Source: Massilia violaceinigra (GTDB lineage Bacteria > Pseudomonadota > Gammaproteobacteria > Burkholderiales > Burkholderiaceae_D). From it: a stretch of DNA of 64,000 nucleotides. The notes beneath the pieces are model-generated. The model was not told the origin of the DNA. It did not search any database and saw only the letters and a list, made by a program, of their open reading frames with translations. The number at the start of each line of letters is the position of its first letter. Positions within the stretch are counted from its first letter, which is position 1. Location of the stretch: the NCBI RefSeq assembly GCF_002752675.1, contig NZ_CP024608.1, positions 5,208,001-5,272,000 on the forward strand, in the 5' to 3' direction. The translations under genes and the position numbers were made by a program. Of this stretch, positions 8,375 through 17,683 are shown in pieces.

Positions 8375-9370
8375 TTAGCTGCCTACGCTGCCTGTGACCG
8401 GCAACACGATGCCGGTGATATAGCTCGAACACACCGCCGAGGCCAGAAACACATACGCCGGCGAGAGCTCCTCCGGCTGGGCCGGACGGCGCATGTCGGT
8501 CTTCTGGCCGAACTCGGCGATCTTCTCCGGCGGCTGGTCGGCCGGATTGAGCGGGGTCCATACCGGCCCTGGCGCAATCGCATTCACGCGGATGCCCTGG
8601 TCCAGCAGATTGGATGCCAGCGACATCGTGAACGCGTGGATCGCGCCCTTGGTGGCCGAGTAATCGAGCAGCTTGCCCGAACCCTGCAGCCCGGTGACCG
8701 ACCCGGTGTTGATGATCGCCGCGCCGCGCTTGAGATAGGGCAGGGCGCACTTGGCCATGTGGAAGTAGCCGTAGATATTGGTGCGCATGGTTTCGTCGAA
8801 GCGCTCTTCGGTCAGGTCCAGCAGCGACTCCGCATGTTCCTGGAAGGCGGCGTTATTGACCAGCACATCGAGGCGGCCGAATTCGGCCACGACTTTATCG
8901 ACCGCTTCCTTGCAGAACGCCATATCCTTGACGTCGCCCGCCACCGTGATGCAGCGCTGGCCTTCGGCCTCGATGCAGCGCTTGGTTTCTTCCGCGTCTT
9001 CGTGCTCGTTCAGATAGAAAATCGCCACATCGGCGCCTTCGCGCGCGAACAGCACGGCCACCGCGCGGCCGATGCCCGAGTCGCCGCCGGTGATGATGGC
9101 CGTCTGCCCTTGCAGCTTGCCGCTGCCCTTGTAGCCTTCGGCCATGAAGCGCGGCTTGAGTTCCATCGACGCTTCGATGCCGGGTTTGACCAGATGCTGC
9201 GACGGCAGCGGCGGCGCCGGCTGCACCGGGCCGCCCGTCTGCACCGCTTCCTTGCTTTCTTCCTTGCTGGCCGAGGCGTCTTTCTGATCCTGCCTGCTCT
9301 GGATCGCGCGCTGCTTGTCGGCGACCGCCTCAACCTGTGAATTCAGTGCGTTCTCATCCGTATTTGCCAT
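8375..9370 (-). CDS. SDR family oxidoreductase, YhdF/YdaD-like
   Basis: A 331-residue short-chain dehydrogenase of the stress-associated YdaD/YhdF subgroup, which has an N-terminal extension before the Rossmann fold. The cofactor motif TGGDSGIG follows LQGQTAIIT, the NNAAF segment is present, and the catalytic YSATK matches YxxxK. The first 75 residues are charged and Pro-rich (ADKQRAIQSRQDQKD), as in this subgroup. ATG 9370 is chosen because CGGAGGAAGC lies directly upstream; an in-frame extension to 9547 lacks this. First gene of the probable SDR-ku transcript. Substrate unknown. Confidence 0.9.
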   Translation of the reverse strand: MANTDENALNSQVEAVADKQRAIQSRQDQKDASASKEESKEAVQTGGPVQPAPPLPSQHLVKPGIEASMELKPRFMAEGYKGSGKLQGQTAIITGGDSGIGRAVAVLFAREGADVAIFYLNEHEDAEETKRCIEAEGQRCITVAGDVKDMAFCKEAVDKVVAEFGRLDVLVNNAAFQEHAESLLDLTEERFDETMRTNIYGYFHMAKCALPYLKRGAAIINTGSVTGLQGSGKLLDYSATKGAIHAFTMSLASNLLDQGIRVNAIAPGPVWTPLNPADQPPEKIAEFGQKTDMRRPAQPEELSPAYVFLASAVCSSYITGIVLPVTGSVGS

Positions 9371-9556
9371 GGTGCTTCCTCCGTTTGAACGAGAAGTATC
9401 TGACCGGGGCGCCGCACTGACGGTGCGCCCGCGCACACACCGCACGTGTTGCTGTATGCCGCTCTGGTGCTTTATGGCAAACTGTACGGCGGACGGACGC
9501 AAGGTATGTTGCCGCTGCGTATTTATGCCGCATATTTTCGTGCTCAAGGAGACCCG

Positions 9557-10993
9557 ATGTCGCAGCAGATTGGACTTTATCTAAATCCGGTAGGACAGCG
9601 TCGGGTCGATTTCCAGGGCATGTACGCCGATATGTTCGCGCGCCTGTTCATCGCCGACGGCACCGAGCAGGCCAGCGTCCTGCTGGGCCAGGAGCGGGTC
9701 GACCTGCTCATCATCGATCTCGAACGGTTCGACAGCAGCTTCGATCTCGACGGGCTCGGTGAGCTGATCGCGTGCCGCGCCGGTGCGCCGGTGCTGCTCC
9801 TGTGTCCCTTTATCAGTGCCGGCTGGCTGCCCGCGCTGATGAAATTTGGTCCCCTGGCGTACGCCATCGCGCCGCTCGACGATACCGACCTGCGCGGGGC
9901 GATCACGGCGCAGCTGGACGCGCCCAGCGCGCCCGAAACGCACGCGGACGACCTGCGCTCGCTGCTGGCGTTGCGTACCCGGCTGCAGCAGGCGCTGGTC
10001 GATGTGGACGACCTTATCAACGTGGCCGAACAGATTTGCATCGCGCTGTGCGACGCTTCCGGCGCCGTGCACGCGTCGCTGTTCCGGATGGATGTGCCGG
10101 GCGACCTGCAGCTCGAAGCGCAGTACTCGCCCACGGGCCTTAATCTGGCGCGCGTGCTTCACCGCAGCGACAGGCTGCTGCAGTCGCCGCTGCGGCATGC
10201 ATTTCCGGGCCTGGTCGCCGCTTGCAGCAACGAGATGGCCTTGCTCGACGCGCCGGCCAAGGCCGGCGAGCCGGAACTGGCGCTCTCGCTGGTCGATAAA
10301 GGCGTCGAGATGGTCATCGGGCTGCCGCTGGGGTCCGCGCCGGGCAGCGCCATGGCCGGGTCGCTGTGCCTGATGTTCGGGCGCGCGCGCCAGTTCGGCG
10401 GCGAGGAACTCGATTCGTTCGTGGCGCTGGCGCAGCTGGCCGGCTTCGGCCTGCGCATGGCCGCGATGAGCCGCGAGAACGAAGCTTTGCTGGGGCGCGT
10501 GACGCACCTGGCCACGGTCGACGCGCTGACCGGGGTGGCCAACCGGCGCCACGGCGAGCACCTGCTCGAACTCGAAATCAAGCGCGCCCGCCGCTACAAG
10601 GTGCCGCTCGCATTGATCGGGTTCGACATCGACCGCTTCAAGGCCATCAACGACCAGTTCGGCCATCCGGTGGGCGACGCCGCGCTGCGCACGGTGGCGG
10701 AAGTGACCCAGTCGGTGCTGCGTGCCAGCGATGTGCTGATACGTTCGGGCGGCGAGGAGTTTTTGATCATCGTGCCGCATAACAGCGCCATCGACGCACT
10801 CAAGATCGCCGAGAAGATCCGCCTGGCGGTGGCCCAGACCGATATCGCAGGCTGCGACCGCCTCACCATTTCGCTCGGCGTGGGGCAGCTGGCCGACCAG
10901 GAAAGCGCCGATGCGCTGATGCTGCGGGTCGATGCGGCGCTGGGCCGGGCCAAGCGCGCGGGACGCAACTGCGTGGAACTGGCGATGTCGTAA
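9557..10993 (+). CDS. Diguanylate cyclase with receiver-like and GAF domains
   Basis: A 478-residue protein that makes cyclic di-GMP. Residues 1-125 resemble a response-regulator receiver fold (LLIIDLERF, LLLCPFISAGWL) but without a confident phosphorylatable Asp set. Residues about 140-300 look like a GAF domain (LQQALVDVDDLINVAEQIC...). The C-terminal GGDEF domain begins at LATVDALTGVANRR and has GGEEF at residues 398-402. An RASD inhibitory I-site lies five residues upstream, so product feedback is expected. ATG 9557 is preceded by AAGGAGA; an earlier in-frame ATG at 9446 is less likely. Confidence 0.92.
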   Translation: MSQQIGLYLNPVGQRRVDFQGMYADMFARLFIADGTEQASVLLGQERVDLLIIDLERFDSSFDLDGLGELIACRAGAPVLLLCPFISAGWLPALMKFGPLAYAIAPLDDTDLRGAITAQLDAPSAPETHADDLRSLLALRTRLQQALVDVDDLINVAEQICIALCDASGAVHASLFRMDVPGDLQLEAQYSPTGLNLARVLHRSDRLLQSPLRHAFPGLVAACSNEMALLDAPAKAGEPELALSLVDKGVEMVIGLPLGSAPGSAMAGSLCLMFGRARQFGGEELDSFVALAQLAGFGLRMAAMSRENEALLGRVTHLATVDALTGVANRRHGEHLLELEIKRARRYKVPLALIGFDIDRFKAINDQFGHPVGDAALRTVAEVTQSVLRASDVLIRSGGEEFLIIVPHNSAIDALKIAEKIRLAVAQTDIAGCDRLTISLGVGQLADQESADALMLRVDAALGRAKRAGRNCVELAMS

Positions 10994-11010
10994 GCATCCG
11001 TCGCGTGCCA

Positions 11011-11050
11011 CGTCGCTCCCGCGCCAAGGCGGCACTCGGCGGGAGCGACG
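11011..11050 (+). terminator. Large inverted repeat after the cyclase gene
   Basis: CGTCGCTCCCGC (11011-11022) and GCGGGAGCGACG (11039-11050) form a perfect 12-bp stem with a 16-nt loop, 18 bp after the diguanylate cyclase stop. There is no U-tract; a TATAAT at 11056-11061 immediately follows and could be the -10 box of the next gene. Confidence 0.55.
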
Positions 11051-11095
11051 GAGGGTATAATCCATAATCACCGGCGCAAAGGATAAACAGATCAA

Positions 11096-12736
11096 GTGGG
11101 CATGCTGCAGTGGTTAAGAAACTACCGGCGCGCGTTGCTGCCCGGTGATATCAGCGCCGGCATTGTCGTCGCCCTCATGATGATCCCGCAGGGGATGGCC
11201 TATGCCCTGGTGGCCGGCTTGCCGCCTGTCGCCGGCATCTACGCCAGCATTCTTCCGCCCATTCTGTACGCGCTGTTCGGATCGAGCATGACCCAGTCGG
11301 TCGGCCCGATGGCGATCATCTCGCTCATGACGGCGGCCGCCCTGGCGCCGCTCGCCGCGCCCGGCTCCGGCCTGTATATCGTGCTCGCCGCCCAACTGGC
11401 CCTCGCTTCCGGTGCGGTGCTGCTTCTGTGCGGCTTGCTGCGGCTCGGCTACGTGGCCAATTTTTTTTCGCGTCCGGTCATGAGCGGCTTCACCATCGGC
11501 GCCGCCATCGTGATCGCCGTCGGCCAGTTGAAGGTGCTGGCCGGGGGCGCGCTGCCGCAGGTGCACGTGCCGAGCGCAATGCTGGGCGGCGCGGCGATCG
11601 TCTTGCTGCTGCTCGCAAAATACTATCTGGCGGCGCTGCTGCGCAGCGCCGGCTTGCCGGCCCGCGTTGCCGACATCGGCGCGCGCCTCGCCCCCATGCT
11701 GGTGGTGCTCGGCGCCACGCTGCTGTCGGCCGTGATGGACCTGCCGGCGCTGGGCGTGCAATGCACCGGCGAAGTCGCTTCCGGCCTGCCTGGCCTGAAC
11801 CTGGCCACTTCCAGTGCTCACTGGCGCGCGCTGCTGCAGCCGGCGCTGCTGATCGGCTTCATGATCTTTTTGCTGGGGATGTCGGCCGCGCAAACGCTCG
11901 CGCTCAAGCGCCAGGAAAAACTGCAAAGTAATATGGAGCTGGTCGGCCTGGGCGTGGCCAACATCGGCAGTGCGCTCACGGGCGGCCTGCCGGTCACCGG
12001 CAGCCTGTCGCGTTCGGGCGTGAACTTCGCGGCCGGCGCCAACACGCCGCTGGCGAGCATCATCACCGGCGTGCTGCTGGCACTGGCGCTGGTCGCGCCG
12101 ACCGGCTGGCTCGCGCTGCTGCCACTGCCCGCGCTGGCCGCCACGATTATCGTGGCGGTGCTGGGCATGCTGGAACTGGACACCCTGCGTACCGCGTGGC
12201 GCTACGACCGCGGCGACGCGCTGGCCCTGCTGGCGACAGCGGGTGGCGTGATTGCGCTGGGCGTCGACTACGGTGTCATTCTCGGCGTGCTGCTCTCGCT
12301 CGGCACCCTGATCTGGCGCGCCAGCCGCCCGCATATCGCGGTCCTGGGCCGTATCGCCGGCACCGAGCATTTCCGCAATATCGAACGCTACCCGGCCGGC
12401 ACCGTGCCGGACGTGCTGATGCTGCGCATCGACGCCAATCTCTTTTTCGGCAATGTGGAAGCGGTCAACGCCCGCATCGAAGACGAGCTGGCGCTGCATC
12501 CGGCCACCCGCCACCTGGTGCTGGTGATGACGGCGGTCAGCTCGATCGACACGTCGGCCCTGTTCGGCCTGGGCGAACTGAATCTGGCGCTGCGCCAGCG
12601 CGGCATCGGCCTGCATCTGGCCGAAGTCAAGGGGCCGGTCATGGACCGCCTGAAAACCAGCGACCTGATTGGCGCGATCAACGGCAGGATTTTCCTGAGC
12701 GCGGCGATGGCGTCGGACGCGCTGGCGCTCAAATGA
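11096..12736 (+). CDS. SulP/SLC26 family anion transporter with STAS domain
   Basis: A 546-residue inner-membrane transporter for sulfate, bicarbonate or a related anion. It has the usual SulP opening (LPGDISAGIVVALMMIPQGMAYALVAGLPPVAGIYASILPP), about 12-14 hydrophobic segments, and a C-terminal STAS domain from about residue 430 (VLMLRIDANLFFGN ... SSIDTSALFGLGELN). GTG 11096 has AAAGGA upstream; ATG 11102 is an alternative start. Its stop overlaps the start of the following dioxygenase gene (ATGA), indicating translational coupling. The substrate cannot be read from sequence. Confidence 0.93.
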   Translation: MGMLQWLRNYRRALLPGDISAGIVVALMMIPQGMAYALVAGLPPVAGIYASILPPILYALFGSSMTQSVGPMAIISLMTAAALAPLAAPGSGLYIVLAAQLALASGAVLLLCGLLRLGYVANFFSRPVMSGFTIGAAIVIAVGQLKVLAGGALPQVHVPSAMLGGAAIVLLLLAKYYLAALLRSAGLPARVADIGARLAPMLVVLGATLLSAVMDLPALGVQCTGEVASGLPGLNLATSSAHWRALLQPALLIGFMIFLLGMSAAQTLALKRQEKLQSNMELVGLGVANIGSALTGGLPVTGSLSRSGVNFAAGANTPLASIITGVLLALALVAPTGWLALLPLPALAATIIVAVLGMLELDTLRTAWRYDRGDALALLATAGGVIALGVDYGVILGVLLSLGTLIWRASRPHIAVLGRIAGTEHFRNIERYPAGTVPDVLMLRIDANLFFGNVEAVNARIEDELALHPATRHLVLVMTAVSSIDTSALFGLGELNLALRQRGIGLHLAEVKGPVMDRLKTSDLIGAINGRIFLSAAMASDALALK

Positions 12737-13404
12737 GAGCGCACTTCGAGCAGTTGGGCTATGCGCTGGCGCCCGCTGTGCTGTCGCCGGCCGAATGCGC
12801 GCGGCTGGGCGAGCTGGTACAGCCGGTCGCGTCGGCGTCGGGCGGTACGCGCTGCCTGCTGTCGCAGCCGTGGTGCGCCGCGCTGGCCGCGCGCCTGCGC
12901 GCCGATCCTGGGCTGGCCGCCTGCCTCGACCCGGATGCGCTGGCGGTGCAGTGCACCTACTTTGAAAAGTCGGCGGGCCGCAACTGGCTGGTGCCGATGC
13001 ACCAGGACCTGAGCATTCCGGTGGCGGCGCGCGTCGATGCGCCCGCATTGCGCGGCTGGTCGGTCAAGGAAGGCGCCGTGTTCGTGCAGGCGCCGCCGGC
13101 GCTGCTGCGGGAACTGGTGGCCGTGCGCGTGCACCTTGACCCGTGCAGCGCCGGCGACGGCCCGCTGGTGGTGGTGCCGGGCTCGCACCGCGCGGGCGTG
13201 ATTGCGCCGGCCGACCTGCCCGCCGCCCGGGCTGTTACCCCGGCCGTCGCCTGCATCGCCGGTGCCGGTGGCGCGCTGGTGATGCGCCCGCTGCTGCTGC
13301 ATGCGTCGTCCAAGGCGCTCGGGCAGAGCCGGCGCCGGGTGCTGCACTTTGTGTTCGGCCCGCGCACCCTTCCGCACGGCCTGGAATGGAACATCGCCGT
13401 GTAA
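12733..13404 (+). CDS. Phytanoyl-CoA dioxygenase (PhyH)-like oxygenase
   Basis: A 223-residue Fe(II)/2-oxoglutarate oxygenase of the PhyH superfamily. The HxD metal pair is in PMHQDLSIPV, the distal His is in LLLHASSKAL, and the 2OG-binding Arg is probably within SRRRVLHFVF. A double-stranded beta-helix strand reads GPLVVVPGSHRAG. It overlaps the SulP transporter gene by four bases. The coupling hints that the transported anion or its organic form might be the substrate, but that is inference. Confidence 0.85.
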   Translation: MRAHFEQLGYALAPAVLSPAECARLGELVQPVASASGGTRCLLSQPWCAALAARLRADPGLAACLDPDALAVQCTYFEKSAGRNWLVPMHQDLSIPVAARVDAPALRGWSVKEGAVFVQAPPALLRELVAVRVHLDPCSAGDGPLVVVPGSHRAGVIAPADLPAARAVTPAVACIAGAGGALVMRPLLLHASSKALGQSRRRVLHFVFGPRTLPHGLEWNIAV

Positions 13405-13476
13405 TCGGACTAGTGACCCGGCGCCGCGCCTTGTGTACTATGCCGGTATCAGAAAAACCAGATCCGGAGAACGACG

Positions 13477-14178
13477 TTGGACGACTTCATCGAGATTTAC
13501 GACAATGCCCTCACGAGCGAGCAGTGCGCAGCCATCGTCGCGCGCTTCGGCGCCAGCGGCAAGGTCGTGCGCGGCAAAACCGGCAACGGCGTCGACACGA
13601 CCAAGAAAGACAGCTACGACCTGACCATTTCGGCGCACGAGGAGTGGCAGGACGTGGCGGGCATCATGATGCAGGCCGTGCGCGAGCATCTGTGCGCCTA
13701 CATGAACAAATACCGCATGATGCTGATCGGCGCGCTGTCGCCGCAGGTGATGCATCCGGTCACCGGCGAGCCGGTCACGCTGTCTCCCGAAAATTTCGAC
13801 GAATGCGGCACCGCCCATATCGATGAGCTGATGCGCACCATGTACCGCGCCGGCCAGATCAACGTACAAAAGTACGTGCAGGCCAGCGGCGGCTATCATC
13901 ACTGGCATTCCGAGATTTATCCGCAGAACGCGAGCTGCGAAAGCCTGCACCGCGCGCTGCTGTTCCAGTTCTACCTGAACGACGTGGAAGAGGGCGGCGA
14001 GACGGAGTTCTACTACCAGAAGCGCAAGATCGAAGCGCGCCAGGGGCGCCTGATCATCGCGCCGGCCGGCTTTACCCATTCGCACAAGGGGCACGTGGCG
14101 CGCAGCGGCGACAAATACATCGCGACCTCGTGGATACTGTTCCAGCGCGCCGAGGTGCTGTATGGCGCCTCCGCTTAG
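13477..14178 (+). CDS. 2OG-Fe(II) oxygenase, prolyl-4-hydroxylase-like
   Basis: A 233-residue protein with the P4H-type fold. The metal site is probably HWHSEIYP (HxE) with distal His in THSHKGHVA, and the cosubstrate Lys/Arg is likely in SGDKYIATSWILF. The core strand LFQFYLNDVEEGGETEFYY is typical of the family. The start is TTG 13477 with GGAGA seven bases upstream, an uncommon initiation codon. It is the second 2OG oxygenase in a row after the PhyH-like gene. Substrate (protein or small molecule) unknown. Confidence 0.82.
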   Translation: MDDFIEIYDNALTSEQCAAIVARFGASGKVVRGKTGNGVDTTKKDSYDLTISAHEEWQDVAGIMMQAVREHLCAYMNKYRMMLIGALSPQVMHPVTGEPVTLSPENFDECGTAHIDELMRTMYRAGQINVQKYVQASGGYHHWHSEIYPQNASCESLHRALLFQFYLNDVEEGGETEFYYQKRKIEARQGRLIIAPAGFTHSHKGHVARSGDKYIATSWILFQRAEVLYGASA

Positions 14179-14208
14179 CTTCTCACGTCAACTTCATTCC
14201 GTCACATC

Positions 14209-14805
14209 ATGAATCAATTTTCGCGCTACCTGATCGCACAGGCCTACAACAACGCCTGGGCCAATCACCGTCTGCTGCGCGCCTGCGCCCAACTGTCGCA
14301 GGAAGAGTTTGAACTGGCCACGCGCACCAGCTTTTTCCCGTCGATCAAAATGACGCTCAATCACATTCTGACGGTCGACTGGTTCTATATCGACGCCATG
14401 GAACGCGCGGCGCGCGGCGACGAGCCCCATCCGGACTACTGCGCAGCCTTTTTCGAGCCGGAAGAGCCGTTTGCCACCTGCGCCGAGCTGTGGGCCGCGC
14501 AAAAATTGTGCGACCAGCGCCTGATCGCCTATTGCCGCCGGCTCGACGAAGCCACGCTCGCACGCGACGTCGGCATCCTGCGCGACGACGGGCTCAAACT
14601 CGATACGCCCGCGCGCCTGCTGGCGCACCTGTTCCAGCATCAGATCCACCACCGTGGGCAGGTGCACGCGATGCTCGCCGGGACTGGGGTCGCGCCGCCG
14701 CAGCTCGACGAATTCTACAGCCGTGGCGAGAGCGAAGACCGGGCGCCGGATTTCGCGGAACTGGGCTTTACCGAGGCCGATGTCTGGGGTACTTCAGCAC
14801 CGTGA
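14209..14805 (+). CDS. DinB/YfiT-like metal-dependent four-helix protein
   Basis: A 198-residue DinB-family protein, a four-helix bundle that usually binds a divalent metal through three His. Candidate ligands are the His in TLNHILTVDWFYIDA and those in FQHQIHHRGQVHAML. Members include thiol-transferases and damage-inducible proteins of unknown role. It starts 30 bp after the oxygenase gene and is likely cotranscribed. No strong ribosome-binding site is visible. Confidence 0.88.
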   Translation: MNQFSRYLIAQAYNNAWANHRLLRACAQLSQEEFELATRTSFFPSIKMTLNHILTVDWFYIDAMERAARGDEPHPDYCAAFFEPEEPFATCAELWAAQKLCDQRLIAYCRRLDEATLARDVGILRDDGLKLDTPARLLAHLFQHQIHHRGQVHAMLAGTGVAPPQLDEFYSRGESEDRAPDFAELGFTEADVWGTSAP

Positions 14806-14905
14806 CAAGCGGTAATCACCGTGCTAAATTGAGTTTGTAACCAAAAGTAAATAAAGTGGCGCGCGCCGGCGGATCGTTCGCCGGCGCGAAGGCTTCCTGC
14901 AACTT

Positions 14906-16690
14906 ATGACAGGCTTTCACATGCATCGACCCAGGCGTCGGCACTTTCACGCCGCTTTCACAGTGGCCGCTCTGGCGGGAACGCCGGCGTACGCGCTGGA
15001 GACCCACGTTAGCGGGCGGCTCGGTTTCGGCGCGAGCTTTCGCACCGAGGCATCGGTGCCACATTTACTGGTTCCATATAACGCGGCGGCCGTTGGGCTG
15101 TCCGGAGTGGCCAGCGCGGGCCAGAACAGCGACGACGCCAACCTGAACTTCCGGCGCGGAGATGCCGTTTCACGCACGCTCAAAGGCTATGTCGACCTGA
15201 CGGCGGGCGAGGGCAGTTTCAGTGCGCTGTTACGCGCCAAGGCCTGGCACGATTTCGCCCTGAGCGACCATGCGCGCGCCTGGGGCAACAGCATCAATGG
15301 CTACGCCGCCGGGCAGCCGCTCGACGACGCTGGCGGCGCGCGCCTGTCGCGTTTTTCGGGCGTGGCGCTGGGCGACGTTTTCGTCCAGCACAGTGTGCAG
15401 GCCGACGGCGTGCGCATGCTCGCGCGCCTGGGGCAGCAGTCGCTGGCGTGGGGGGAGCGCGGCGGTTTTCCGGGCGGCCTGTCCGCGATTAACGCGGTCG
15501 ACTTCCCTGCGCGCCGGCGCGCCGATGCGGTGCCGCAGGAAACCCTGGTGCCCGCGCCGATGCTGTTCGCGCGCGTGGACGTGGCCAGCGGTTTCGGGGT
15601 CGAGGGCTTTTATCAAACCCATTTCCGGCCGTCGGCGCTGGACCTGTGCGGCACCTTCTGGGCCACTACCGACTATGTGGCGCAAGGCTGCAACCATGCC
15701 TTCGCCGGACCGATGCCCGTCAGCGACCGGGCACGCCTGGCCCGCGGCGCTTTCGTCAAGCGCATGGATAATCCCGATGCGGTCGACGAGCGCCAGTACG
15801 GCGCCGCGCTGACCTGGAAGTCGGCCCCGCTGGCCCTGGATGTGGGCCTGTATCACGCGCGCTACACCAGCCGCAACCCGCTGCCGGGCGTGCGCAAGGC
15901 ACAGCGGACCGGCACCGGCCTGATCGCGGGCGACCCGGATGGCAAGAATATGCGCTACTTCACCGAATACGCGGGCGGCATCGGCATGACATCGCTGACA
16001 CTCGCGCACCGGCGCGCGCATGGAAGCCTGTTCGGTGAGCTGACCTACCGTCCCAATCAGCCGATCCAGCTGCCGCCCGGAGACACCTTGCCGGCGTTCC
16101 TCAATCCGGCGATTGTCACCTTGCTGCGCAAGGATGTCGATGCGCTCGCGCCAGGCGCGCTGTATCACACCTACGACCGCTATCGCACCTTCCAGCTGCA
16201 GGCGGGGGTGCAGCAGGACTGGCCGCTGGTGGCGGGAATTGCCGTCAGCACGCTTGGCGAGGTGGTCGTCAAGCACGTCGCCGGGCTGCCCGATCCGTCA
16301 GTGCGGCGCTATGGGCGCGCCGACCAGTATGGGAATGGTCCCGTCAACGGAGCCTGCACGGTGACCAGCAGCGACGCCGCCCGCCAGTGCAGCTCCGACG
16401 GCTACGTGAGCCCGACCGCCCATGCGTATCGGGTGCGGGTGGACGCGCGCATGGCGCAGGTGCTCAAAGGGCTCAACCTGCACGCCTGGGCGCAGCTGCA
16501 GCATGAAGTGAAGGGATGGTCGTACGACTTCCTGCTCAGCGAAGGCCGCCGCACGATGAACATCGGCCTGCGGATGGAATACCTGAAGCGCTATGTGGCC
16601 GAGGTAGCGTACCTCCCGGTGTGGGGTGGGGTGTACAACACCCAGGTGGACCGCGATGTGCTGTCGGTGTCGATGGGCGTGAAGTTCTAG
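14906..16690 (+). CDS. DUF1302-type outer-membrane protein
   Basis: A 594-residue protein with a short signal peptide (HFHAAFTVAALAGTPAYALE), then alternating beta-strand sequence to the C-terminal Phe (SVSMGVKF), the mark of an outer-membrane beta-barrel. Segments such as SDDANLNFRRGDAVSRTLKGYVDL and LGRQ-like ARLGQQSLAWGE match the DUF1302 family, found in proteobacteria near lipid or steroid catabolism genes. ATG 14906 or ATG 14921 could be the start. It lies before the urease operon but is separated from it by a hairpin, so a link with urea is not supported. Confidence 0.8.
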   Translation: MTGFHMHRPRRRHFHAAFTVAALAGTPAYALETHVSGRLGFGASFRTEASVPHLLVPYNAAAVGLSGVASAGQNSDDANLNFRRGDAVSRTLKGYVDLTAGEGSFSALLRAKAWHDFALSDHARAWGNSINGYAAGQPLDDAGGARLSRFSGVALGDVFVQHSVQADGVRMLARLGQQSLAWGERGGFPGGLSAINAVDFPARRRADAVPQETLVPAPMLFARVDVASGFGVEGFYQTHFRPSALDLCGTFWATTDYVAQGCNHAFAGPMPVSDRARLARGAFVKRMDNPDAVDERQYGAALTWKSAPLALDVGLYHARYTSRNPLPGVRKAQRTGTGLIAGDPDGKNMRYFTEYAGGIGMTSLTLAHRRAHGSLFGELTYRPNQPIQLPPGDTLPAFLNPAIVTLLRKDVDALAPGALYHTYDRYRTFQLQAGVQQDWPLVAGIAVSTLGEVVVKHVAGLPDPSVRRYGRADQYGNGPVNGACTVTSSDAARQCSSDGYVSPTAHAYRVRVDARMAQVLKGLNLHAWAQLQHEVKGWSYDFLLSEGRRTMNIGLRMEYLKRYVAEVAYLPVWGGVYNTQVDRDVLSVSMGVKF

Positions 16691-16713
16691 TTACACGCTG
16701 AAAACGCGTCGAA

Positions 16714-16730
16714 CGCACCAAGCCGGTGCG
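16714..16730 (+). terminator. Short hairpin after the DUF1302 gene
   Basis: CGCACC (16714-16719) and GGTGCG (16725-16730) form a 6-bp stem with a 5-nt loop, 24 bp after the stop. No T-run; a weak terminator at best. Confidence 0.35.
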
Positions 16731-16798
16731 TGCGCGCCGTCGCGGTGCGCCTGATCACCCGTTGCGGGCGCGCCGCACCCTGAACGTGCCCCGCGCGC

Positions 16799-16814
16799 TG
16801 GCACGCATCCTGCT
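16799..16814 (+). promoter_or_regulatory. Candidate sigma-54 promoter element before ureD
   Basis: TGGCACG-N4-CTGCT lies just before ureD, with GG at 16800-16801 and GC at 16812-16813 separated by exactly 10 nt. This matches the -24/-12 rule with one mismatch from TTGCT. The predicted start of transcription would be only 1-3 nt before the assigned ureD ATG, which weakens the case unless the mRNA is nearly leaderless. Confidence 0.35.
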
Positions 16815-16826
16815 CTTTCGACAGGT

Positions 16827-17666
16827 ATGCGAGATTGCCACCAGACCGATCCGACCCAAAGTGCATGGCAAGCCAGCCTGCGGCTGCGCTTTGCCGACGA
16901 TGCGGGCACCACGCGCCTGATGGAGCGTGTCCACAGCGGGCCGCTGCGCGTGCAAAAACCGCTGTATCCGGAAGGCCCGCGCATCTGCCACGCCATCATC
17001 GTGCACCCGCCGGGCGGCGTGGTGGGCGGCGACCGGTTGTCGGTGGGCGTGGCCGTGGGCGACGCCAGTCACGCCTTTCTTACTTCGCCCGGCGCCGCCA
17101 AATGGTATCGCGCCAACGGCAACATCTCGCGCCAGGACGTGCTGATCGAAGCCGGCACCGGCGCGGCGGTCGAATGGATGCCGCAGGAAGCCATCTTCTT
17201 CAACGGCGCCCACGTGGCGCTGGAACAACGGGTCGAACTGGCCGCCAACGCCAGCTATATCGGTTGCGACATCCTGTGCTTCGGCCGGAGCGCCTCGGGT
17301 GAAACCTTCGACAGCGGCACCATCACCCAGCACACGCAGATTCGCCGTGGCGGCAAGCTGCTGTGGTGGGAGCAGGGCGCGCTGCACGGCGGCAGCGCCG
17401 CCATGCACAGCCCATTGGGACTGAACGGCGCCAGCGTCTGCGCCACCCTGGTCGGCGTCGGCAAGCCGGCCGGCGGCGCCCTGATCGACGCCATGCGCGC
17501 GCTCGATCCGGCACTTGGCATCACCCAAATCAAATCGGTATTCGTCGCGCGCTACCTGGGCAACGACAGCGAAAGCGCGCGCCGCGCCATTTTCAGCGTG
17601 TGGCAGTTACTGCGCCCGCACCTGCTCGGGTGCGCCGCGCCGCTGCCGCGCATCTGGACTACCTAG
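16827..17666 (+). CDS. ureD: Urease accessory protein UreD
   Basis: A 279-residue chaperone that binds apo-urease and, with UreF and UreG, guides nickel insertion. Family landmarks are [36 protein letters not shown] and the [20 protein letters not shown] C-terminal part. Length is normal for UreD. ATG 16827 is used because residues needed for the first UreD strand (WQASLRLRF) follow closely. First gene of ureDABCEFGJ. Confidence 0.96.
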   Translation: MRDCHQTDPTQSAWQASLRLRFADDAGTTRLMERVHSGPLRVQKPLYPEGPRICHAIIVHPPGGVVGGDRLSVGVAVGDASHAFLTSPGAAKWYRANGNISRQDVLIEAGTGAAVEWMPQEAIFFNGAHVALEQRVELAANASYIGCDILCFGRSASGETFDSGTITQHTQIRRGGKLLWWEQGALHGGSAAMHSPLGLNGASVCATLVGVGKPAGGALIDAMRALDPALGITQIKSVFVARYLGNDSESARRAIFSVWQLLRPHLLGCAAPLPRIWTT

Positions 17667-17683
17667 ACAAGAGAACACGATCC

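Noticed and set aside
11056..11061. TATAAT as a complete promoter for the SulP gene
   Set aside because: No acceptable -35 element at the right distance; kept only as a remark.
11114..13048. 644-codon minus-strand frame opposite the SulP and PhyH genes
   Set aside because: Gln/Arg/His-rich composition typical of antisense GC-rich frames; the sense strand has well-recognised proteins.
14906..16690. DUF1302 barrel as a urea or nickel porin of the urease operon
   Set aside because: Hairpin and 136-bp gap separate it from ureD, and the family is not known for urea transport.
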